In this document: one piece after another, positions 7,784 through 12,370 of the stretch
Layout of the letters: each line of letters starts with the position of its first letter
How positions within the stretch are numbered: position 1 is the stretch's first letter
From: Ktedonobacterales bacterium
GTDB lineage: Bacteria > Chloroflexota > Ktedonobacteria > Ktedonobacterales > JADMIN01
Direction: 5' to 3'
NCBI GenBank assembly: GCA_025935235.1
Contig: JAICVT010000096.1
Coordinates: 1-12,370 of the forward strand
Length of the DNA stretch: 12,370 bases
Notes under the pieces: model-generated
The model's input: only the letters and a program-made list of their open reading frames with translations
What the model was told of the DNA's origin: nothing
Database searches by the model: none
Program-made: the position numbers and the translations under genes

Positions 7784-7960
7784 CTAGAGCCTGGCGGCAA
7801 GAAACAGACGTTCGGCGTCGGACTGATCGAGCCGGACAATCGTAGCGATGAACGACTCGCTGACCTGTTCAGACGAGTCAGTCGCCGCGGTGATAGTCTC
7901 GGGCTGGTCAGGTACGCTGAGTGTTCGTTGAGCGTTCGCCGTCGCGACCACTGGCTCCAT
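7784..7960 (-). CDS. Small 58-aa hypothetical protein
   Basis: A short ORF that I do not recognise. It has an excellent SD: GGAGGGAG lies 7-10 nt before ATG 7960. The protein has no Cys, is Thr/Ala/Glu-rich in its first half (ETITAATDSSEQVSES) and ends in an amphipathic helix-like FIATIVRLDQSDAERLFLAARL-type tail, which ends on Arg-Leu at the stop. It lies upstream of ispH in the same direction, with 157 bp and a hairpin between. The tandem-repeat promoter region lies upstream of it. It could be a real small protein or a leader peptide. It rests on RBS and context only. Confidence 0.45.
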   Translation of the reverse strand: MEPVVATANAQRTLSVPDQPETITAATDSSEQVSESFIATIVRLDQSDAERLFLAARL

Positions 7961-8011
7961 GTGTCTGCTCCCTCCGCCGCCCGGGTCGCCCCAGGCGGAG
8001 CTCGTCGCCCG

Positions 8012-8023
8012 CACATGATCGCC
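8012..8023. repeat. Inverted third copy of the tandem operator-like repeat
   Basis: CACATGATCGCC is the exact reverse complement of 8107-8118, with 83 bp between. It lies downstream of the TACAAT promoter candidate and 52 bp before the small-ORF start, where a bound protein could loop to or block the transcript. Confidence 0.5.
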
Positions 8024-8090
8024 ACTAGGAGACCGCCCTGGCGCGAGGCGTCTCTGATCCTCACGCTGAGAGCGATGCAGTCTCCAGTCT

Positions 8091-8128
8091 ATTGTACCCC
8101 AACCTGGGCGATCATGTGGCGATCACGT
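8091..8128 (-). promoter_or_regulatory. Tandem 11-bp direct repeat upstream of a -10 box (OmpR/PhoB-like layout)
   Basis: On the minus strand ACGTGATCGCC (8128-8118) is followed directly by ACATGATCGCC (8117-8107), 10 of 11 bases identical. Ten bases later comes TACAAT (8096-8091), a good -10 box with no recognisable -35 box. Tandem 11-bp units ending about 10 bp before a -10 box are the layout of activator sites of OmpR/PhoB-family response regulators. The regulator is unknown. Confidence 0.45.
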
Positions 8129-8197
8129 CAGAATTGTACGCTTTCATCCGGCCACCCTGCCAGTTCGCCGCCTGCCCCCTGCCGGTACGATGGCCCT

Positions 8198-8227
8198 AGT
8201 ATAGAGCATTGACCGCGCATTGCACAA
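8198..8227 (-). promoter_or_regulatory. Possible minus-strand promoter
   Basis: On the minus strand TTGTGC (8227-8222), 18 bp, then TATACT (8203-8198). The -10 box is strong and the -35 box weak (3 of 6). It would give a leader of about 230 nt to the small ORF at 7960. Confidence 0.3.
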
Positions 8228-8289
8228 GTGGCCTGCGTGGTCGCGCCGCTGATGAGCGAGAAGCGAGGCCGCTAGAGCGCTGGCAAGTC

Positions 8290-8298
8290 TGCTATACT
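8290..8298 (+). promoter_or_regulatory. Predicted extended -10 promoter of the protein kinase gene
   Basis: TGCTATACT is a TGn extended -10 with a near-consensus -10 box and no clear -35 box. Transcription would start near 8305, about 50 nt before the kinase ATG. Confidence 0.5.
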
Positions 8299-8354
8299 CA
8301 AGGCGCGATGGCGCACTGTGTGATTGGCTGTCCCTCGCAGTGGCGGAGGATTGT

Positions 8355-10172
8355 ATGGCGTTGAATCTGGAAGGCCGCGAGTTGGGCGGCTGTCGGCTCA
8401 CGCGCGTCGTAGGCGAAGGCGGCATGGGCGAGGTCTACCTCGCCGAGCAACTCAACGCGGGCAACCGGTCGGTGGCCGTCAAAGTCGTGCGCCCGGACGC
8501 GCTCTCCGCGCAGGCGGAGGATGTCGAGGACATTCGCGAGCGCTTCAAGCGCGAGGTGAGCCTGGCCGCCAACTTCAACAACCCCCATATCCTCCCGGTC
8601 TACTACAGCGGCGCGGAGAAGGACTATCTCTACATCGTGATGCTGTACGCCGAGGAAGGCTCGCTCTCCGACGCCATCCGTGGGCGCTCGCGCCGCAAGC
8701 TGAGCCTGCCACTTGAGATCGCCATGACGACCGACATCGTGTCGCAGGTGGCCTCGGCGCTCCAGTATATCCACGATCGCGGCGTCGTCCATCGCGATGT
8801 GAAGCCCGGCAACGTGCTGATCCAGATCGAGCCGAACGGCCACTGGCGCATGATGCTGGCCGACTTTGGCGTGGCGCGTGGGCCAGACTCGAATACCGCG
8901 CGCACACAGGTGGCTGGCACGTTCACCTACATGGCGCCGGAGCAGTTCGACGGCAAGTTCTCGCCCGCGACCGACCAATATGCGCTGGCGGTGATGACCT
9001 ATCAACTGCTGGCCGGGCGACCACCGTTCGAAGGCGAGCTGGGCGCGCTGACCCGCGCGCACATGTATGATCCGCCGCCGCCACTGCGCAAGTTCAATTC
9101 CGCTGTGCCGCCACAGATGGAGGCGGCGATCATGCGCGGGCTGGCCAAGGACCCCGCGCAACGGTTCCCGAACGTGACTGCCTTCGCACAGGCCCTGGAG
9201 GCGGGGGCGGAGGGCGGGACGGCAGCTGAGGCGCCGCCGCCCATCACCGAGCGCGCGACACCCGCGCCAGTCATCGCGCCGCCGTGGCCGGGTGGACCGG
9301 AGGCAAAGGCCGCGAAAGCCGCCGCGAAGCCCGCCGCGAAAGCCAACGGCGGGGGCGCGGGCCGTCTGTGGCTGGCGGTGCTGGCGGCGATCGTGCTGCT
9401 GACCGCCGTGCTGGGCGGCGGCGCCTACTTCAGCAATCAGCAGCGTCTGGCGGCGGCGCCGACGGAGACCGCGCAGGCGCAGGCGACGCTGACCCAGCAG
9501 GCGCAAGCGTCCGTCTCGCCCTCCGCGACGACAGCGACCACGGCGACGACCGGCGCGACCTCGACGCCAAACGGCCCGACCCCGACGACGGCGCCCGCCA
9601 CACCGCCGCCAGGCGTGGGCAGCCAGGTGTTTACCAGCCCTGCGCCGACCTGTGACGGCCAGGCCACACCCGTATGGACATCTGATGGCGCGAAAGCCTC
9701 ATGCGTGAGCGCGACGCAGGTTGATCTCGTCTCGCCGACGGCGGGTTCGCTGGCATGCCTCTCAGCCAACAGCGCCGCCCAGAACGACGGCTACCTGCAG
9801 ACGACGGTTGATCCGCAGAGCGGCAAGGCCGAGGTGGGGGTGCGCCAGGGCGTCGGCAACACGACGACTGGCACGTCATTTAACATCACCGGCTACTATC
9901 TGGGTGTGGACAGTAATAGCGCCGCCTATGTGATCTACTCGGTGGATGCTGCTGGCCACTCGACGATTGTGCGGCAGGGGCGGCTGATCGGCGCTCCACC
10001 ACACCCCTTCACCTTCGGGCTGATGTTCCAGGGGTCGGCCTTGACGCCCTACGTCAACGGGCACGCCTATCCCTCAGTGACCGATACGACGTTCAGCGGC
10101 GGCTGGGTCGCCATCTGCACCGACGGCGCCAGCTCCTTCAGCAACGTGCAGCTGTATAACGTCAGCGGGTGA
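8355..10172 (+). CDS. Transmembrane Ser/Thr protein kinase with extracellular beta-rich sensor domain
   Basis: 605-aa Hanks-type (PknB-like) kinase. Residues about 14-283 form the kinase domain: glycine loop GEGGMGEVYLA (20-30), ATP lysine K43, helix-C E67, catalytic loop HRDVKPGNV (146-154, D148, K150, N153), DFG D170, APEQ 194-197, D207 and R270. The activation loop carries several Thr (T181, T184, T189, T191). An Ala/Pro/Lys-rich stretch leads to one membrane helix (about 338-359), then a Thr/Ser/Pro/Ala linker (to about 430). The outer C-terminal domain is beta-rich, with GYYLGVDSNSAAYVIY, FTFGLMFQGSALTPYVNG and FSNVQLYNV, resembling a concanavalin/GH16-like jelly roll. PASTA repeats are absent. 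It likely senses an outside ligand and phosphorylates cytosolic proteins. ATG 8355 is chosen over GTG 8340 because GGAGG lies 5 nt upstream of it. It converges on ychF. Confidence 0.95.
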   Translation: MALNLEGRELGGCRLTRVVGEGGMGEVYLAEQLNAGNRSVAVKVVRPDALSAQAEDVEDIRERFKREVSLAANFNNPHILPVYYSGAEKDYLYIVMLYAEEGSLSDAIRGRSRRKLSLPLEIAMTTDIVSQVASALQYIHDRGVVHRDVKPGNVLIQIEPNGHWRMMLADFGVARGPDSNTARTQVAGTFTYMAPEQFDGKFSPATDQYALAVMTYQLLAGRPPFEGELGALTRAHMYDPPPPLRKFNSAVPPQMEAAIMRGLAKDPAQRFPNVTAFAQALEAGAEGGTAAEAPPPITERATPAPVIAPPWPGGPEAKAAKAAAKPAAKANGGGAGRLWLAVLAAIVLLTAVLGGGAYFSNQQRLAAAPTETAQAQATLTQQAQASVSPSATTATTATTGATSTPNGPTPTTAPATPPPGVGSQVFTSPAPTCDGQATPVWTSDGAKASCVSATQVDLVSPTAGSLACLSANSAAQNDGYLQTTVDPQSGKAEVGVRQGVGNTTTGTSFNITGYYLGVDSNSAAYVIYSVDAAGHSTIVRQGRLIGAPPHPFTFGLMFQGSALTPYVNGHAYPSVTDTTFSGGWVAICTDGASSFSNVQLYNVSG

Positions 10173-10180
10173 GGTCGCGA

Positions 10181-11347
10181 CTACTTCGAGACGTTGAAGC
10201 GGAACTCGATGATGTCGCCGTCGCGCACAACGTAGTCTTTACCTTCCAGGCGTACCTGACCGTGCTCCTTGGCGACCTTCATCGAGCCGCCAGCGGCCAT
10301 CAGGTCGTCATACGAGATAACCTCGGCGCGGATGAAGCCCTTCTCAAAGTCGGTGTGGATCTTGCCAGCGGCGGTGGGCGCCTTCGAGCCGCGCGTGACG
10401 GTCCAGGCGCGCACCTCATCCTCGCCCGCTGTCAGGAACGAGATCAGGTTGAGCGTCGTGTAGCCAACCTGGATGACGCGGTCGGCGCCTAGCGCGGGCA
10501 GCCCCAACGAGGCGAGGTATTCCGCCGCGTCCTCGGGCGGCAACTCTTCCAGCTCCGCCTCCAGCCGCGCCGAGACGGCCACCAGCTCCGCGCCGTCGGC
10601 CTGCGCGCGTTTCGCCAGCGCCGCCACCTGCGCCAGCTCGCTGCCTTCCTGGGGCTTGGCCGCGCCATCGGCGGATCCAGCCAGCAACGCCGCCGCCGAG
10701 GCCAGTGTATCTTCGCTGACGTTAGCGACATACAGCCGCGGCTTGACGGTCAGCAGAAACAGCTCACGCAGGATGGTTTCCTCTGGCGCGCTATAGGTCA
10801 ACTCTGAAGCGGGACGACCCTCGTTCAGATGCTCGCGCAGCCGCTTGAGGAAGTCCACCTCTTCGGCCAGCTTCTTGTCGCCCGACTTGGCCTTGCGCGC
10901 GGTCGTCTCGATGCGCTTGTCCACGGTAGCCAGGTCGGTGATCGCCAGTTCGGCCATCAGGTCGTCGAGGTCGCGCAGCGGATTGACGCTGCCCGCCGGA
11001 TGCGGCGCCTGCGGGTTATCGAAGCAGCGCAGCACGACCGCCAGCGCGTCGGCGTTGCGAATATGGCCGATGAACTCCGCGGAGAGTCCTTCATGGCGCT
11101 CATGCTCGCTTGCCTGGCCGATACCCGCCACATCCACGAACTCGACGGTGGTCGGCACGATCTTGCGCGGGTGGAAGATCTCGGCAAGGCGGTCCAGTCG
11201 CGCATCTGGAACCTGCACCACCGCGCGATTCGCCTGAACCGTGCTGGTAGGATAGCCCGAGATTTGCGCTCCAGCGCGGGTCAGCGCATTGAAGAGGGTT
11301 GTCTTGCCAGAGAGTGGCAGGCCAATGATGCCCACGGTGAGTGCCAT
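10181..11347 (-). CDS. ychF: Redox-regulated ATPase/GTPase YchF
   Basis: 388 aa, a universally conserved Obg-family P-loop protein (OLA1 in eukaryotes) that binds ribosomes and prefers ATP in studied members. Motifs are G1 GLPLSGKTTLFN (9-20), the conserved GYPTSTVQANRAVVQVPD (31-48), G3 FVDVAGIGQ (70-78), and further on the family's long helical coiled-coil insert (DKRIETTARKAKSGDKKLAE). Near the C-terminus is the TGS domain, with AWTVTRGSKAPTAAGKIHTD, FEKGFIRAEVI and VRDGDIIEFRFNV. The length is slightly more than E. coli YchF. The G4 NKxE position appears as NVSE (YVANVSED), as in many YchF proteins with relaxed nucleotide choice. GGAG lies 8 nt before the ATG. It is probably transcribed alone. 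The stop codons of ychF and the kinase gene are 8 bp apart. Confidence 0.97.
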   Translation of the reverse strand: MALTVGIIGLPLSGKTTLFNALTRAGAQISGYPTSTVQANRAVVQVPDARLDRLAEIFHPRKIVPTTVEFVDVAGIGQASEHERHEGLSAEFIGHIRNADALAVVLRCFDNPQAPHPAGSVNPLRDLDDLMAELAITDLATVDKRIETTARKAKSGDKKLAEEVDFLKRLREHLNEGRPASELTYSAPEETILRELFLLTVKPRLYVANVSEDTLASAAALLAGSADGAAKPQEGSELAQVAALAKRAQADGAELVAVSARLEAELEELPPEDAAEYLASLGLPALGADRVIQVGYTTLNLISFLTAGEDEVRAWTVTRGSKAPTAAGKIHTDFEKGFIRAEVISYDDLMAAGGSMKVAKEHGQVRLEGKDYVVRDGDIIEFRFNVSK

Positions 11348-11473
11348 GCAGCGCGCTCCATCACCCGGCGGCAGACGCCAGGCGGTCTATGAATATCGCT
11401 CGCGCGGTGAGCGAGCAGCAATCGAAAACGGATCGGAACGCCGCGCGCACGGATGGCGACGCAGCGACGACAG

Positions 11474-11482
11474 AGTATATCA
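11474..11482 (-). promoter_or_regulatory. Predicted extended -10 promoter of ychF
   Basis: On the minus strand TGATATACT (11482-11474) is a TGn extended -10 of the same kind as that of the kinase gene. The leader to the ychF ATG would be about 120 nt. There is no good -35 box. Confidence 0.45.
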
Positions 11483-11499
11483 CGCCTGACGTGGTGGCC

Positions 11500-11626
11500 G
11501 CCCTCACTCCAGCCCTCTCCCAGAGGTAGAGAGAGCAACGCAAGGTCATGCGCGGCGGATCACGCTGGCAGGCGCAGCGGCCCGTGGCTCCCCTCTCCCG
11601 CACAGCGGGGGAGGGGTTAGGGATGG
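11500..11626. repeat. REP-like GC-rich palindromic intergenic element
   Basis: The left unit has GCCCTCACTCCAGCCCTCTC and then CCAGAGGTAGAGAGAG. It resembles the CCCTCACCCCAGCCCTCTCCC phrase seen as a scattered intergenic repeat in many bacterial genomes. The right unit is a hairpin with CCCCTCTCCCGC (11590-11601), loop ACA, and GCGGGGGAGGGG (11605-11616), paired throughout but for one G-T wobble. It is in the 284-bp gap upstream of ychF, just after the stop of the right-edge gene, and the right hairpin may serve as that gene's terminator. Confidence 0.5.
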
Positions 11627-11631
11627 GGGCG

Positions 11632-12370
11632 CTACAGATCGCCTACCTCGCTGGGGCGCTGGGCGCCAGGCGATGAGGTATTGGCTACCATCGCGTCTGG
11701 CGCGGGCCGCTCGCCATCAGCCATCGGAGCGACCTCCAACAAATTATCGTCTGCGGAAAGTAGCGGCGGCGCTGACGGCTGACTATCCGTTGGGGCAGGC
11801 GGATAGGTTCGGCCAGGGTCCTGCGTGGGCGCCGCAGGCGGGGCCATGCCGCTGGCGGCGGCCCAGCGGTTGGCCTGCCAGAAGAGCGACTCTGGCGCGC
11901 GCTGCGCGCCATTAGACGCGCCGTTGACAGGCGATGAGCCGCCATCCAGCGGTTGCAGGCGGGCTGGCGTCAGGCCAGCCGTCGGCGCCGGTGCGCGCCA
12001 GTGACTGCTAGCGGGATCATCGCCGCGCGTCTCGCGCGGGCTGGGAGTGGCGCGCAGTTCGCCCTTCTGGATGGCGATGGCGTGTGTCACCTCGGCGATG
12101 GCAGCCTTGAGGTCGGGGCGCACCTCGATGTTCGCATCGGGGATTCGATCCCAGATGCGATGCGCGTCCTCGATGTCGCCATCGCGATAGCAGAGATAGC
12201 CCAGCAGCGCGCGCGCATCGAAAACGCTCAGCCGCTGCCAGAGCAGCAGCTTCTCTGACGGCTCGCGCAGCGCCTGCTCGGTGATGTTGGCGATATCAAT
12301 GCGCCGGTAGAGCGGCATGCCAGCCAGGCGGAACGGCGCGCCGTGGCAGAGGATCAGGCGGCGGGGAGCC
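11632..12370 (-). CDS. Pro/Ala-rich hypothetical protein (partial, N-terminus off the right edge)
   Basis: I do not recognise this protein. The frame is open from the right edge to TAG at 11632, giving about 245 residues. The ATG at 12318 is in frame but has no SD, and the sequence before it (RRLILCHGAPFRLAG) looks coding, so the real start is probably outside. The first part is folded-looking and helical, with ITEQALREPSEKLLLWQRL and ARALLGYLCYRDGDIEDAHR, a helix pair like a TPR or similar alpha-repeat. From about residue 105 of the visible part the sequence becomes Pro/Ala/Ser-rich and probably disordered to the end (APAPTAGLTPARLQPL, RTYPPAPTDSQPSAPPLL). Signal peptides or membrane helices are not seen in the visible part. 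Confidence 0.75.
   Translation of the reverse strand, partial: APRRLILCHGAPFRLAGMPLYRRIDIANITEQALREPSEKLLLWQRLSVFDARALLGYLCYRDGDIEDAHRIWDRIPDANIEVRPDLKAAIAEVTHAIAIQKGELRATPSPRETRGDDPASSHWRAPAPTAGLTPARLQPLDGGSSPVNGASNGAQRAPESLFWQANRWAAASGMAPPAAPTQDPGRTYPPAPTDSQPSAPPLLSADDNLLEVAPMADGERPAPDAMVANTSSPGAQRPSEVGDL

Larger units (their letters stand above)
7961..8354. promoter_or_regulatory. Control region between the small ORF/ispH and the protein kinase gene
   Basis: A 394-bp gap between divergent genes with no gene that I can support. It holds two minus-strand promoter candidates, a tandem 11-bp repeat with an inverted third copy, and the plus-strand kinase promoter, each listed separately. Its local base mix is more AT-containing than the flanking coding DNA. 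Confidence 0.5.

Noticed and set aside
7698..8043. 13-bp direct repeat GACCGCCCTGGCG at 7698-7710 and 8031-8043 flanking the small ORF
   Set aside because: It is short, without target-site or mobile-element features, and plausible by chance in GC-rich DNA.
7627..8064. Open frame that would add 146 residues to the N-terminus of IspH
   Set aside because: The added stretch has no family similarity, is Arg/Ser-rich like non-coding GC-rich DNA, and overlaps the better-supported small ORF. IspH begins naturally at 7626.
8298..9506. 402-codon minus-strand open frame
   Set aside because: It is antisense to the kinase domain, with Arg/His/Leu-rich sequence typical of a shadow frame.

Overview
The window is GC-rich DNA packed with bacterial genes and has no RNA genes, CRISPR arrays or transposases. 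The mix of genes suggests a Chloroflexota bacterium, perhaps of Ktedonobacteria type. It includes a DUF5946-type protein, a stand-alone Helicase_C_3 protein, and a membrane Ser/Thr kinase with an extracellular beta-rich domain. It also has two proteins with Ala/Pro/Thr-rich tails and SD-led GTG/ATG starts. This assignment is inferred from gene content, not measured.

Left part (1-2624, minus strand): a molybdenum hydroxylase operon. The [2Fe-2S] subunit (1998-2516) is followed by the molybdopterin-binding large subunit (<1-1932), which is cut at the left edge. A promoter at 2595-2624 fits this operon. A medium (FAD) subunit is not in view. Divergent from it is a single-pass membrane protein with a coiled-coil N-terminus and an outer domain (2836-3594). 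It has its own near-consensus promoter and ends at a perfect 11-bp hairpin.

Middle (3639-6484, minus strand): a 759-aa protein carrying the XPB/Ssl2-type Helicase_C_3 domain but no helicase motor, followed by a small Cys/His-rich DUF5946-like protein. A long imperfect palindrome lies between them, over the start region of the second gene. Next comes ispH (6718-7626, minus), the last step of the non-mevalonate isoprenoid pathway. Upstream of it are a 5' hairpin, a 58-codon small ORF, and a roughly 390-bp control region. That region holds an 11-bp tandem direct repeat placed like an OmpR/PhoB-type site, plus an inverted third copy.

Right part: a transmembrane Ser/Thr protein kinase (8355-10172, plus) meets ychF (10181-11347, minus) tail to tail with 8 bp between the stop codons. 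An intergenic REP-like GC-rich palindromic element follows. The last gene (11632->12370, minus) is a Pro/Ala-rich protein of unknown role that runs off the right edge.

Most of the window is ordinary housekeeping and signalling content. The parts most worth a second look are the Helicase_C_3/DUF5946 pair with its palindrome, the tandem-repeat operator upstream of the small ORF and ispH, and the kinase's sensor domain.
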